Shown: positions 1 to 10,039, counted from the first letter of the stretch. The stretch: 64,000 bases of DNA from Clostridia bacterium (GCA_028720205.1 JAQYLE010000017.1:62001-126000); one strand, 5' to 3'. A program made the numbers and translations. Notes: a model not told the origin generated them from the sequence alone.

Positions 1-2
1 GT

Positions 3-839
3 GAGGTAATCGGATTTGATGACGGTGATTATGAAATTATGGGCGCACATATATGCAGTCGCGAAGAAGTATTAAAAAAAGATATTATATGCGATCCTAA
101 AATCGGAGATGCCGAATATCTTGACTCACTGTATGAACAGACAATTTTCGGATGGATTCATGCTGTGCAAAATCGTGATATTACCGATAAAATAATAAAT
201 GGTAAGTTAACGGCATTCGCATGGGAAGACATGTTTGAAAAGGGACGTCACATTTTTTGGCGAAATAATGAACTTGCCGGAGAGGCGGCAATTATGCATG
301 CTTCCCAATGCTATGGCAGGATGCCATATGAAACCAAAGTGGCTGTTATTGGCCGCGGAAACACTGCAAGAGGCGCTATACGTGTTTTGAATATGCTTGG
401 TGCAGATGTTATGCAGTATGATAGAAAAACAGAATCATTATTAAGAGATGAGATAGGAAAATACGACGTTTTAGTTAATTGTGTCTTGTGGGACACAACG
501 CGTTCGGATCACATTATTTATCGTAATGATTTGAAGCGTATGAAACGAAACGCAATGATTGTTGATGTAAGTTGTGACAGAAACGGAGGAATTGAGACAA
601 GCGTTCCTACAACATTTGAATCACCTACATATTTTGTAGATGGCATTATGCATTATGCAGTAGATCACACCCCGTCTTTGTTTTATAAGACGTTTACGGT
701 TGACAATTCAGCAACTATTGCTCCATATATAGATATGCTTATAAATGATAAACCTAACGATGTTTTGTTAAACTCAATTGCCGTAAAGGACGGAATTGTA
801 GTTAATAATAAAATCAATCAATTTCAAAAACGAACATAA
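3..839 (+). CDS. N(5)-(carboxyethyl)ornithine synthase-like / alanine dehydrogenase-fold enzyme, 5' end outside window
   Basis: The reading frame is open from the first bases of the window, so the listed ATG at 39 is internal and the N-terminus is missing. The remaining ~279 residues contain GEAAIMHA, then a Rossmann NAD(P)-binding segment VAVIGRGNTARGA, and the C-terminal signature LVNCVLWDTTRSDHIIYR. This pattern matches the alanine dehydrogenase/PNT superfamily and, within it, N5-(carboxyethyl)ornithine synthase, which reductively condenses pyruvate with the side-chain amine of ornithine or lysine. Next to sugar-nucleotide and flippase genes it may supply an amino-acid decoration for a surface polymer; that role is inference. 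An alanine or saccharopine dehydrogenase-like activity is the main alternative. Confidence 0.75.
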   Translation, partial: EVIGFDDGDYEIMGAHICSREEVLKKDIICDPKIGDAEYLDSLYEQTIFGWIHAVQNRDITDKIINGKLTAFAWEDMFEKGRHIFWRNNELAGEAAIMHASQCYGRMPYETKVAVIGRGNTARGAIRVLNMLGADVMQYDRKTESLLRDEIGKYDVLVNCVLWDTTRSDHIIYRNDLKRMKRNAMIVDVSCDRNGGIETSVPTTFESPTYFVDGIMHYAVDHTPSLFYKTFTVDNSATIAPYIDMLINDKPNDVLLNSIAVKDGIVVNNKINQFQKRT

Positions 840-932
840 GTAATAAAAACATGAAAGCATTATTTTTGGTTACATTGTAACTGCATATGCAAAAATACTG
901 TTAAAGAATTAAGATAATCAAGAGGTAAACGA

Positions 933-983
933 ATGAAAATATTGATCGGGGCGGATTTTGTTTCGACGCAAAGGAATATTTGA
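933..983 (+). pseudogene. Short remnant of a CapA-like capsule/poly-gamma-glutamate synthesis gene
   Basis: A good ribosome binding site (AGAGG) precedes an ATG that opens MKILIGADFVSTQRNI and then stops. The start resembles the first residues of CapA-family metallophosphatase-like proteins (typically KILIGGDIVPTESN). The rest of such a gene is absent and the next gene starts 28 bases further on. I read this as the 5' stub left after deletion of a CapA-like gene. The match is only 16 residues long, so chance similarity remains possible. Confidence 0.35.
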
Positions 984-1011
984 ACCAATTTTGAAAGTTT
1001 GTGTGTAAAAT

Positions 1012-2520
1012 ATGGAAAAACAAGGTAAAAGATTAGTTTTTAATACCATTTCATCGTTAGGGTATCAAATAGTAGCTATTGTTTGCGGATTAATTCTGCC
1101 ACGGCTTATTTTACAAAGCTTTGGTTCTAATGTTAACGGATTAGTTAATTCGATTGCTCAATTTTTGGGTATTATATCTTTTTTGGATTTGGGCGTGGGA
1201 GCGGTAATTCAATCGTCATTGTATAAACCGCTTGCGGAAAAAGATAATGAAGGTATAAGCAAAATAATAGTTTCAGGCGGAAAGTTTTTTCGTAGAATAG
1301 CATATATCCTGTCGGGTTATATTGTCATATTGACTATTGTGTATCCGTTTATTAACGACAGCGATTTTGATTTTTTGTTTACTGCTTTACTGATTCTTTC
1401 AATGGGAATCAGTTCATTTGCACAATATTATTTTGGTGTTGTAGATAGATTATTATTAAGTGCAGACCAAAGAGGGTATATTCAATATAATGCTCAGACA
1501 ATTACTTTAATTTTAAATACGATAGCATGTGTGTTTCTTATTAAATTAGGCGCTTCTATTCAAATTGTAAAATTAGTCACTTCTTTGATATTTCTATTAA
1601 GACCAATTGTTTTAAGAATTTACGTTAATAAGCATTATTCAATTAATAGAAAAATCAAATACGAAGGGGAGCCGATAAAACAAAAATGGAATGGAATGGC
1701 GCAACATATTGCCGCCGTTGTTCTAGACGGAACAGACACTATTGTTTTAACTGTTTTTTCATCTCTTGCGAATGTTTCTATTTATTCTGTATATCATTTA
1801 GTTGTTAATAGCGTCAAAACCCTTTTTACTTCTTTGACAAACGGAATTCATTCTCTCATGGGCGAATTATGGGCAAAGCAAGACGTGGCAAGGCTTCGAG
1901 AATTTTTCAGGAAAGTTCAGTGGATGTTGCATACAGGGACTATTTTTATCTTTGGTTGCACAGTGCTTTTGATTGTGCCGTTCGTTCAAGTTTACACGAA
2001 AAGTATTACAGATACCAATTATATCCAACCGTTATTTGCGGTGTTAATTACTGCAGCGAACGCGGGCCATTGTTTGCGATTGCCTTATAATATCGTAATT
2101 TTAGCGGCAGGAGATTATAAAAATACACAACGCTGTTATATAGTTGCGACCTTGTTAAATATTATTATATCAATTATATGTGTATTTTTTTTGGGTCTCA
2201 TCGGAGTTGCAATAGGAACATTAGTGGCAATGGTTTATCAAACCATATGGATGGCGATCTATAACTCAAAACATTTAATAAAAGGAGAAATAAAAAGTTT
2301 CATTAAACAGATATTCGTTGATATTATCATGATCACTTTAATGTGGCTTGCGACTAGTTGGATAAAATTAGAATCGGTTACCTGGATTACTTGGATCTTT
2401 ATGGCTTTAAAAGTCGCGGGAATTAGTTTTCTTGTAGTTATTGTTGTCAATCTGATTTTTTATAGAAATGAGTTTTTAAGTATAATCAAAAGTTTAAAAA
2501 AGTCAAAAGTTAAATACTAG
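1012..2520 (+). CDS. Polysaccharide flippase (Wzx/MATE-like, oligosaccharide exporter)
   Basis: This 502-residue protein is hydrophobic throughout, with about 12-14 predicted membrane helices separated by short basic loops, the usual build of Wzx-type flippases that move lipid-linked repeat units across the cytoplasmic membrane. The N-terminal part (LVFNTISSLGYQIVAIVCGLI, LPRLILQSFGSNVNGLVNSI) resembles family members in Bacillota capsule loci. It lies 11 bases before the epimerase gene and is clearly more AT-rich than the downstream sugar-nucleotide genes, which is common for flippases exchanged between surface-polysaccharide clusters. The substrate cannot be deduced. Confidence 0.85.
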   Translation: MEKQGKRLVFNTISSLGYQIVAIVCGLILPRLILQSFGSNVNGLVNSIAQFLGIISFLDLGVGAVIQSSLYKPLAEKDNEGISKIIVSGGKFFRRIAYILSGYIVILTIVYPFINDSDFDFLFTALLILSMGISSFAQYYFGVVDRLLLSADQRGYIQYNAQTITLILNTIACVFLIKLGASIQIVKLVTSLIFLLRPIVLRIYVNKHYSINRKIKYEGEPIKQKWNGMAQHIAAVVLDGTDTIVLTVFSSLANVSIYSVYHLVVNSVKTLFTSLTNGIHSLMGELWAKQDVARLREFFRKVQWMLHTGTIFIFGCTVLLIVPFVQVYTKSITDTNYIQPLFAVLITAANAGHCLRLPYNIVILAAGDYKNTQRCYIVATLLNIIISIICVFFLGLIGVAIGTLVAMVYQTIWMAIYNSKHLIKGEIKSFIKQIFVDIIMITLMWLATSWIKLESVTWITWIFMALKVAGISFLVVIVVNLIFYRNEFLSIIKSLKKSKVKY

Positions 2521-2531
2521 GAAACAATCAA

Positions 2532-3620
2532 ATGAATGAAATTACAAAGTTAAACAACAAAACCATTCTCATTACCGGGGCGGCGGGATTTATCGGGGCA
2601 AATCTGGTAATTAAACTTTTAGATACCGTGAAGTCGGTACATCTTGTCGGAATTGACAATATGAACGACTATTACGACGTTTCCATCAAGGAATACCGTC
2701 TTGCCGAGATTGAAAAGTCTGCAAAAGCCGCATCGGGCGGCAAGTGGACGTTTATCCGTGGCAATATTGCCGATAAGGCTCTGATGGAAGAAATCTTTGT
2801 AAAATACAAGCCGGATATAGTGGTTAATCTTGCGGCGCAGGCGGGGGTAAGATATTCAATAACCAACCCGGATGCGTATATAGAAAGCAATATCATAGGA
2901 TTTTATAATATTCTGGAAGCATGCCGCCATTCGTATGATAACGGCAGTAAGGGAGTGGAGCATCTTGTTTATGCATCTTCGTCCTCTGTTTACGGCTCAA
3001 ATAAAAAGGTGCCGTACAGTACCGACGATAAGGTGGACAACCCCGTAAGTCTTTATGCGGCAACAAAAAAATCTAACGAACTGTTAGCTCATGCGTACAG
3101 CAAACTTTACAATATACCATCCACAGGACTCAGATTTTTTACGGTATATGGGCCTGCGGGACGACCCGATATGGCGTATTTCGGATTTACGGACAAGCTG
3201 ATTAAAGGCGAAACAATTCAGATTTTTAACTACGGGAACTGTAAACGGGATTTTACGTATATAGACGACATAGTTGAAGGGGTAATTCGGGTAATTCAAC
3301 GCGCACCGGAAAGAAAAAACGGAGATGACGGTTTACCGTTACCGCCTTATAAAATCTATAATATCGGAAATAATCATCCTGAAAATCTGCTCGATTTTGT
3401 TACGATTTTGCAGGAGGAATTGGTTCGCGCAGGGGTGTTGCCGGAAGATTACGATTTTGAAGCGCATAAAAAGTTAGTTCCTATGCAGCCCGGAGACGTG
3501 CCGGTTACATATGCGGACACGAGCGCACTTGAACGTGATTTCGGATTTAAGCCTAGCACTTCATTGCGAGATGGATTGAGAAAATTTGCAGAATGGTATA
3601 AAAAATTTTACGAAATATAA
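2532..3620 (+). CDS. NAD-dependent epimerase, probably UDP-glucuronate 4-epimerase
   Basis: An extended short-chain dehydrogenase of 362 residues. The N-terminal nucleotide-binding motif is TGAAGFIGANL. The catalytic region has the SSSSVYG segment and the YxxxK pair in LYAATKKSNE, followed by LRFFTVYGPAGRPDMA and FNYGNCKRDFTYIDDIV, which are characteristic of UDP-glucuronate/UDP-galacturonate 4-epimerases (Cap1J/LpsL type). The next gene makes UDP-glucuronate, so the two adjacent genes form a UDP-Glc to UDP-GlcA to UDP-GalA route feeding an acidic surface polysaccharide. UDP-glucose 4-epimerase is a less likely alternative. Confidence 0.85.
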   Translation: MNEITKLNNKTILITGAAGFIGANLVIKLLDTVKSVHLVGIDNMNDYYDVSIKEYRLAEIEKSAKAASGGKWTFIRGNIADKALMEEIFVKYKPDIVVNLAAQAGVRYSITNPDAYIESNIIGFYNILEACRHSYDNGSKGVEHLVYASSSSVYGSNKKVPYSTDDKVDNPVSLYAATKKSNELLAHAYSKLYNIPSTGLRFFTVYGPAGRPDMAYFGFTDKLIKGETIQIFNYGNCKRDFTYIDDIVEGVIRVIQRAPERKNGDDGLPLPPYKIYNIGNNHPENLLDFVTILQEELVRAGVLPEDYDFEAHKKLVPMQPGDVPVTYADTSALERDFGFKPSTSLRDGLRKFAEWYKKFYEI

Positions 3621-3642
3621 ATAAGTAAAAAGAGGTAGATAT

Positions 3643-4827
3643 ATGAAAATAGCGGTAGCAGGGACAGGATATGTTGGGCTTTCGTTGGCAGTTCTTCTGG
3701 CGCAGCATAACGAAGTGACGGCGGTGGATATTATTCCCGCGAAAGTAGATATGTTAAATCGGAAAAAATCTCCGATTGTCGATAAAGAAATAGAAGAATA
3801 TCTTGCGACAAAGCCGTTGAATCTGACGGCTACGACTGACGGCAATTCAGCATATCAAAATGCAGAGTTCGTGATAATCGCCGCGCCGACCAATTATGAT
3901 CCGGGAAAAAATCATTTCGATACGTCTGCCGTGGAAAGTGTAATCGAACAGGTATTACGCGTCAATAAAACTGCTATAATGATCATCAAGTCTACCGTGC
4001 CGGTTGGATATACCGAAAGCATTCGCAAAAAATATCAAACGGAGAACATTATATTCAGTCCGGAATTTTTGCGGGAAGGGCATGCTTTATACGACAATTT
4101 GTATCCGAGCCGCATTATCGTCGGCGTGCCGAAGGAGGATGAAAAAATGAAGGAATCGGCGCAAAAGTTTGCCGGACTTCTGCAGGAAGGGGCAGTCAAA
4201 CAAAATATCGACGTTCTTTTTCCGCCTCTTACAGAAGCAGAAGCGATTAAACTTTTCGCTAATACATATCTTGCGCTTCGGGTGGCGTATTTTAACGAGT
4301 TGGATACGTATGCCGAGTTAAAAGGATTAGATTCGAAAGCGATCATCGAAGGGGTGTCGTTAGATCCGCGTATCGGAAATTACTATAATAATCCGTCGTT
4401 CGGCTATGGCGGATATTGTTTGCCGAAAGACACAAAACAATTGCGCGCCAATTATGCCGATGTGCCGCAGAACCTGATTTCTGCAATCGTGGAATCAAAT
4501 ACAACCAGAAAAGATTTTATAGCCGAACAGATTTTGAAACGCAATCCGAAAGTGGTTGGAATATATCGGCTAACGATGAAAGCAAACAGCGATAATTTCA
4601 GGCAATCATCGATACAGGGCGTGATGAAACGAATCAAAGCAAAAGGGGTAGAAGTAGTCGTTTACGAACCGACGTTGAAAGAAGAAATGTTTTTTAACAG
4701 TCGGGTAATAAAAGATCTGAAAGAGTTTAAAAATGCGTCAGACGTGATTATTGCGAATAGATTTACAGACGAATTAAATGATGTTCAGGATAAAATTTAT
4801 ACCCGAGATTTATATTTCAGGGATTGA
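3643..4827 (+). CDS. ugd: UDP-glucose 6-dehydrogenase
   Basis: This cytosolic enzyme oxidises UDP-glucose to UDP-glucuronate with two NAD. The 394 residues start with the Rossmann motif [12 protein letters not shown]. The middle holds the STVPVGYT segment, and the active-site cysteine lies in [15 protein letters not shown], as in all nucleotide-sugar dehydrogenases. Length fits the short bacterial Ugd form. A ribosome binding site AGAGG precedes the ATG. It is 22 bases downstream of the epimerase gene and probably co-transcribed with it, giving the uronic acid precursor for the polysaccharide made by this cluster. Confidence 0.93.
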   Translation: MKIAVAGTGYVGLSLAVLLAQHNEVTAVDIIPAKVDMLNRKKSPIVDKEIEEYLATKPLNLTATTDGNSAYQNAEFVIIAAPTNYDPGKNHFDTSAVESVIEQVLRVNKTAIMIIKSTVPVGYTESIRKKYQTENIIFSPEFLREGHALYDNLYPSRIIVGVPKEDEKMKESAQKFAGLLQEGAVKQNIDVLFPPLTEAEAIKLFANTYLALRVAYFNELDTYAELKGLDSKAIIEGVSLDPRIGNYYNNPSFGYGGYCLPKDTKQLRANYADVPQNLISAIVESNTTRKDFIAEQILKRNPKVVGIYRLTMKANSDNFRQSSIQGVMKRIKAKGVEVVVYEPTLKEEMFFNSRVIKDLKEFKNASDVIIANRFTDELNDVQDKIYTRDLYFRD

Positions 4828-4901
4828 GAAGAGATAATCAATCATCAAAGAAGAGTTATTCCCATAGGCGTAATTTTAGAACAATTGCAGGTTTTAAAAA
4901 G

Positions 4902-6083
4902 ATGATGAATAAAATAACGCAGGTGATGACGAATTTAATCGGAAGCGAAGTGTGCGGGCGGGAAATACAGTCCGCGCTTTACGCTACGCTTGCGGAGGAA
5001 GAACGCATCGATCTGTATCGCCTTTCAAAAAAACACGATTTGTCGCATCTTGTCGGTAATGCTTTGATAAAAAACGTTCTGATCGAAGAAGGTAAACTGA
5101 AAGAGACGTACCGGCAGGAATTATGTACGGCGGTTTACCGATACGAGCAAATAGCTTATGAACTCAGCGTTATAAAGAGGATATTTACCGAAGATAAAAT
5201 CCCGTATATTCCGTTGAAAGGCGCGGAGATTCGACAGTTTTATCCCGAACCTTGGATGCGAACGAGTTGCGATATAGACGTGCTTGTTCACGAGGAAGAT
5301 TTAGAAAAGGCGGTAAAAGCGCTGGAAGAGAAAGGAGAATATACGTGCGAAAGATATGAAAAAGGGTCGCATGATATACAGATGTATTCATCGACCGGCG
5401 TGCACGTGGAATTGCATTATACGTTGATAGAGAACGACGTTTTGCCTGACGCAAATAAAGTTTTATCCTGCATCTGGGAATATACGGCAGAAGAGAAAGG
5501 GGATTATACTAAAACGATTTCGTATGAAGCGTTTTATTTCTATCATATCGCGCATATGGTAAAGCATTTCATAAACGGAGGCTGCGGAATAAAACCTTTT
5601 GTTGATTTATGGGTTCTGAATCATAGCGAAAAAATACAATATGATATAGAGAAACGTAAAGAATTGTTGTTAAAAGGTGGACTTTTAAAATTTTCGGAAG
5701 AAGCGGAAAAGTTGTCGGAAGTGTGGTTCGGAGAGGCGCAGCATACTGAAACGACGCGGAAAATGGAAGAATACGTATTGCAAGGCGGCGTATACGGCAC
5801 AATGCAGAACCGCGTGGCTTTACAACAGGTTAAAAAGGGCGGAAAATGCAGATATGCGATGTCGCGGATATGGTTGCCGTACGAAACCCTGAAATATCAA
5901 TATCCCGTTTTAAAAAAGCATAAGTGGCTGATGCCGTTCTGCGAGGTGCGGCGTTGGTTTAAACTGTTATTTAAAGGCGGAGCAAGGCGCGGATTCAACG
6001 AACTTTCGGCGAACAGCCGTACAAGCAAAGCAGAGCAAAACGCGGCTAAGTCACTTCTCGCCGAGTTGGGGTTGAACGAGTAA
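4902..6083 (+). CDS. Nucleotidyltransferase-fold protein (NTP_transf_5 / PF14907-like)
   Basis: The central segment IPYIPLKGAEIRQFYPEP followed by SCDIDVLVHEED carries the G-x-D-x-D-type metal motif of the nucleotidyltransferase superfamily as seen in the PF14907 family. Such proteins are frequent in surface-polysaccharide loci, but their reaction is not established. The track starts at 4824 with a TTG overlapping the ugd stop; the first 26 residues then are unlike the family and I prefer ATG 4902 (MMNKITQ), giving 393 residues. It is the last plus-strand gene of the cluster and faces the MscS gene. Confidence 0.7.
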   Translation: MMNKITQVMTNLIGSEVCGREIQSALYATLAEEERIDLYRLSKKHDLSHLVGNALIKNVLIEEGKLKETYRQELCTAVYRYEQIAYELSVIKRIFTEDKIPYIPLKGAEIRQFYPEPWMRTSCDIDVLVHEEDLEKAVKALEEKGEYTCERYEKGSHDIQMYSSTGVHVELHYTLIENDVLPDANKVLSCIWEYTAEEKGDYTKTISYEAFYFYHIAHMVKHFINGGCGIKPFVDLWVLNHSEKIQYDIEKRKELLLKGGLLKFSEEAEKLSEVWFGEAQHTETTRKMEEYVLQGGVYGTMQNRVALQQVKKGGKCRYAMSRIWLPYETLKYQYPVLKKHKWLMPFCEVRRWFKLLFKGGARRGFNELSANSRTSKAEQNAAKSLLAELGLNE

Positions 6084-6161
6084 TAATTTTATTTATTAAT
6101 TATCAAACTTTAAATTATTTATATTTTTTCAGTTTCAAATTTGAAAAAAATGCTTTAAACC

Positions 6162-7226
6162 TTAATTGTGCTTATCCTCTAAATTTTTGGACAACTCTTT
6201 TTGTTCTTCGACGAATTGAATGGCGGCTTTTATGTCCTTTCCGGTAACTTTTATGTTGCTCTTTTCTTCTTGCCCGATCACGACGTGCGGATACGAAATA
6301 TCTATTCCTTCGGCCGTTATGATGGCGCGGTATTCCCTTAACAGATCCCTCTGTACCTGAAAACGGTCCTGTTCTTTGCAGGTGGCTACTATTTTAACGG
6401 TAACGTTGGAATCCTTATATTCCGAAACGCCTTTGTAAAAAGGCCCCGAAATGATGCCCGGAATCTTGTCTTTCAGTCCCGCGAATTTCTCGTCGAAAAG
6501 TTTTTCGATATATTCAATGGGAACGTCGTAGGGGAAATCCACGTCGACGGCAGCCAAAGACGGCTCTCTGGATAAGTTAACGACGTTTTTGATATCGCTG
6601 TGATTCATAATTTTGATATTGCCCGCCGCGTCGAGAAGTTTTGTGGTGCGGATACCTATTTCGATCACTTCGCCCCTGAACCCGTCGATAGAGATAATTT
6701 CGCCCGTATTGAATTCGTTTTCGAAAATGATAAACATTCCCGCGATGATATCGGCTATCAGCGACTGCGCGCCGAGACCTATGATAAGGGCCAGAATGCC
6801 TATCGAAGCGATCAGCGCCTCGGTATTCACGCCGCACGCTTTCAGCACGTAGATGATTACGGCTATCGCCGCGCCGTATTTAACGAAGCCGTCCAGAAGA
6901 CTGACTACCGTTTTCGTTCTGTCCGATTTTTTGAATCTGAGCCGGAACAACGTTCGTAAAATTTTTGCAACCGACAGAATGAGCAGAATATTGATCAGGC
7001 TGTTCAGCGCGATTTGCGGCATGGAGGGACTTATTTCAACGACTTCGCCACCCTCGGTTACGGTCTGTTTGACGATTCGGATATATTTATCGAAAAACTC
7101 CGTCGCGAAAGCGGATTGCGGGTTGCTGAATCTTACGATAACCAGAACTACGTACGCGATAAGGTAAACGACCGCCAACGCAACCCGAACCGTATAAATC
7201 AGGCGTTTTTTGTTGATTTTGCTCAT
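6162..7226 (-). CDS. Small-conductance mechanosensitive channel (MscS family)
   Basis: A 354-residue membrane protein. After a basic start there is one helix, an extracytoplasmic loop, a second helix (LNSLINILLILSVAKIL), then the pore region ALIASIGILALIIGLGAQSLIADIIAG, the MscS signature rich in Gly and Ala, followed by the cytoplasmic beta domain (GEIISIDGFRGEVIEIGIRTTKLLDAAG). These channels open under membrane tension and release solutes during osmotic downshock. The gene starts 25 bases downstream of the surface-protein gene and shares its strand, so both probably come from the promoter near 9.75 kb. Confidence 0.92.
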   Translation of the reverse strand: MSKINKKRLIYTVRVALAVVYLIAYVVLVIVRFSNPQSAFATEFFDKYIRIVKQTVTEGGEVVEISPSMPQIALNSLINILLILSVAKILRTLFRLRFKKSDRTKTVVSLLDGFVKYGAAIAVIIYVLKACGVNTEALIASIGILALIIGLGAQSLIADIIAGMFIIFENEFNTGEIISIDGFRGEVIEIGIRTTKLLDAAGNIKIMNHSDIKNVVNLSREPSLAAVDVDFPYDVPIEYIEKLFDEKFAGLKDKIPGIISGPFYKGVSEYKDSNVTVKIVATCKEQDRFQVQRDLLREYRAIITAEGIDISYPHVVIGQEEKSNIKVTGKDIKAAIQFVEEQKELSKNLEDKHN

Positions 7227-7251
7227 ATTCGATTCTCCTTTTGTAATTCAA

Positions 7252-9585
7252 TCAGATTTCCGACTTTATCCTGAACGGGCAACTTTCGTCGCCCGCGACG
7301 TTTACTTCGTTCTTTACGCTGTCGCCGTTGCCGTATTGGAAAATTGCCTCGCCTTCGATAACCGCCGTAAAAGACGTCAACGAGTAAGCAGACAGGTCAA
7401 CCGTACATACGGACGAGCCGTAACCCGCGGATATATCCCCGACGGGAACGGTAATGCTTATGGATTGACCGTCGTCGGTAATAACGTTTATATGCAGATC
7501 GGAGACGACTTTTCCCGAAACGCTGACGGTCAACTCTCCGGTAGAGGAATCATAACTTACATTGCCGCAGGATTCGGGATAATATCCGTTTTCGTCAAGC
7601 CCCGCGACTATAGTACCCGAAGGCCATTGCATATCGTATACGGAATAACACGTTCCGTTTTCGTTTACCAATACGCCGTATTTTAAAGCGTAAGTTCCCG
7701 CGGGGACGTTCCTGAATACCGCCACGTCGTCTTTTCCAGCGTATTCGCAGAATGCCGATCCGTCCTCGGAGGCAACGCTTACAAGATAAATTTTGTAATA
7801 CATATCGTATTCCGCGGCTGGTGCGTCCCCCGGGGTGCTCTCCTGTTCGAGTTTCTCTTTTATATCCCGTACGCCCATATACAGATATACGTTGGAAGTG
7901 CCGTCGTCGTTATACGTTACCATCACGTCGCCGGGGTTGGGCGTCAGGCAGAACAAGGGCGGCAGATCGGAATATTCGGGCACGGATAACGTTTCGGTGA
8001 CGGTTCCCGACAGAGTTTCGTCTCCGTTTGCCGTCAGGTAAAACAAAAACGTGTACTCCGTATCGATCGACAGATATTCGAAGATCACAGGCTTACCCGA
8101 TAAAGTAAGATTCGTCGCCGAGTCGACTTCGCCGCCGTCCCGGTCGATAACTTTAACCGAATAAGTATCGCCCTCGTTCAGGTATCCGTCGAAATACAAA
8201 TAGACGGGAGCATGAATCGTATCGCCGTAATCGATGTTATAACTGGCGTTGAAAATTTCGCACCTTGTAAGGTTGACGTAAGAGGAAACGACTGCTTCAA
8301 CGGTTACGGATTCGGAAAATTGCCTGAATTCCTCGCCGTTGAAAACGGTAATATATCCCATCGGATCAAAATTATACAGAACGGAATCCACGAGAATTTC
8401 CACGGTAGGGGTGCGGCTGATTTTGCTTAAAGACAATGCGCAGGAATTATCGGTAAACTCCTTTGCGGGAACGGTGAACTCGTCGCGGGTAAGATCGTCG
8501 TGAATAACTTGCACTTTTACGTCGCCGCGGATTTCGTTGCCGAATGTAAGCGTAAGCGAATCGTTGTGAATGTTTGCCTGCCATGGCAAAGCCTCGTTAT
8601 CTATTACGATTTCTTCCGAAGAGCAGTAGGAATAATAGTTATTGTCCTTTACGTAATAAGAAACGAATTCCGCCGTATATTTTTCTTCCTCTATATGCAA
8701 AATGCGGGAAAGGGCGCCGTCCGTCGCCGTTTCGTAGCCGTCGAGGGCGGAACCCGAAGGGGAGTAAAGATTGATATACGTGACGAAATCCCCGTCGTAA
8801 TCTGTGGTAAGATACGCGTATAAATTGCAGGTATCATCGGAATTGTACGTCACCTTATACGCATAATTAAATTCTGTTCCGGTGGCGTTAATATAATAAT
8901 CCGCTACGTTTAGCGTGCGCGTTTCCGCGATTTCGTCGCCGTTTAATATTGTAAGCAGAAATTCTCTTTCGCCCTTTTCTATCTTTTCAAAGGCGACGGT
9001 GTTCCCGTTGACGGGAACCAATCTCCCGGTCAGCGAGTCGGAAAGTTCGCAGGAGAATCCGTCCGGAAGCGCCCCTTCGAAGTAAAACGTAATATCGGAA
9101 AATACCGCGGCGGAATCTTCGTCGGGGTAATAGTCGACACGATAATTCAAAAAATTCAGCGTTCCCGCGTCTGCCGGCTCTTGTGTCGATATAGGCGGCT
9201 CTTCCGCGGTATTTTGCGTTAATCCCGTTACGGGAACGATGCCCACGGCTGCCGCAACGCATACCGCGGCAATACCTGCAAACACGCCGGTTGCCCCCAC
9301 GCTCGCCGTCGCGCTTGCCGATAAAGAAACGGGCGCGGAAGCAGAAGCCGAAGCAGAAGCCGTTGCAGAGGCGGACGCAGACTGTACCAGTTCTTCCGCG
9401 TCGCCGATAGTAATGCCAGAGCCGTCGGCTTTTGCGGAGGGATTTTCGGAGGCGGAGGTTTCGGGGGAGACGAACGTTTCCGCGGCGCCGTTTTCCGTCT
9501 CGTTTACGCGGTATTTCTCTGCCGGAAAAATCTGATTTTCTTCAGACTTTATATATTCGTCGCATTCAAAAAATTCTTTATCCAA
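7252..9585 (-). CDS. Large single-pass surface protein with low-complexity Ser-Ala stretch and beta-rich exodomain
   Basis: Unknown function. The track starts at 9720, but a TTG at 9585 has a good GGGAG site seven bases upstream and gives a 777-residue protein starting MDKEFFECDEY; the earlier start has no ribosome binding site. An acidic N-terminal tail of about 70 residues leads into SASASATASASASASA and then one hydrophobic helix (GVFAGIAAVCVAAAVGIVPV). The remaining ~650 residues are acidic, rich in Tyr, Thr and Val, and look like a chain of Ig- or fibronectin-like beta sandwiches. There is no signal peptide, so I expect an N-in/C-out topology. It is co-directional with MscS. I recognise no named domain. 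Confidence 0.7.
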   Translation of the reverse strand: MDKEFFECDEYIKSEENQIFPAEKYRVNETENGAAETFVSPETSASENPSAKADGSGITIGDAEELVQSASASATASASASASAPVSLSASATASVGATGVFAGIAAVCVAAAVGIVPVTGLTQNTAEEPPISTQEPADAGTLNFLNYRVDYYPDEDSAAVFSDITFYFEGALPDGFSCELSDSLTGRLVPVNGNTVAFEKIEKGEREFLLTILNGDEIAETRTLNVADYYINATGTEFNYAYKVTYNSDDTCNLYAYLTTDYDGDFVTYINLYSPSGSALDGYETATDGALSRILHIEEEKYTAEFVSYYVKDNNYYSYCSSEEIVIDNEALPWQANIHNDSLTLTFGNEIRGDVKVQVIHDDLTRDEFTVPAKEFTDNSCALSLSKISRTPTVEILVDSVLYNFDPMGYITVFNGEEFRQFSESVTVEAVVSSYVNLTRCEIFNASYNIDYGDTIHAPVYLYFDGYLNEGDTYSVKVIDRDGGEVDSATNLTLSGKPVIFEYLSIDTEYTFLFYLTANGDETLSGTVTETLSVPEYSDLPPLFCLTPNPGDVMVTYNDDGTSNVYLYMGVRDIKEKLEQESTPGDAPAAEYDMYYKIYLVSVASEDGSAFCEYAGKDDVAVFRNVPAGTYALKYGVLVNENGTCYSVYDMQWPSGTIVAGLDENGYYPESCGNVSYDSSTGELTVSVSGKVVSDLHINVITDDGQSISITVPVGDISAGYGSSVCTVDLSAYSLTSFTAVIEGEAIFQYGNGDSVKNEVNVAGDESCPFRIKSEI

Positions 9586-9741
9586 AGCCTTTCTCCCTGA
9601 TTTTAACGGAATATAAGGAATCTTTTTAAAAGTAAATACCGTACGGCAAGACGAAACAAAAAGCGGATAAAGATAGCGGAAAAAACGCGCCGAACACCTC
9701 TTTTCACTCTCCGTCCGCAAAAAAAGTAAAATTTCGATTAA

Positions 9742-9770
9742 ATTATATAAAATTATTCGGTTTCTGTCAA
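9742..9770 (-). promoter_or_regulatory. Sigma-A type promoter for the surface protein and mscS genes
   Basis: On the minus strand a perfect TTGACA (9765-9770) is separated by 17 bases from a perfect TATAAT (9742-9747). The leader would be about 150 bases before the TTG start at 9585. The rest of the 9586-10080 gap is AT-rich; besides this and the divergent promoter I see no clear gene or riboswitch in it. Confidence 0.8.
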
Positions 9771-10010
9771 TTATTTTTTATATTTTTAAGCGAAACGCCG
9801 CTAAATTTAACCGATGTTGCCTTAACGTTCACCTAAAATAGATTTTTGTCCTTTATTCCGTTTTTCTGTTTTATATTCAACAAATATAACTTGAATATTA
9901 GGTTAACTTATTGTTTCTTGGGCAGAGCCGGCAACAAGATATGAGATTGAACAAATATTGTTAGACTTAAAAAATTTTTGACGTTTTTTTAATTCCGCGT
10001 TATGTTTAAG

Positions 10011-10039
10011 TTGACAGACAAAACGCATTCTGCTAAAAT
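10011..10039 (+). promoter_or_regulatory. Promoter for the glycerophosphodiesterase gene
   Basis: TTGACA at 10011-10016, a 17-base spacer and TAAAAT at 10034-10039 lie about 40 bases before the ATG at 10081, which itself follows GAAGAGGAAAAATAAA as ribosome binding site. Confidence 0.65.

Noticed and set aside
9780-10000. Possible riboswitch or ncRNA in the divergent gap
   Set aside because: Some short inverted pieces around 9915-9950 but no conserved core that I recognise and no terminator next to them.
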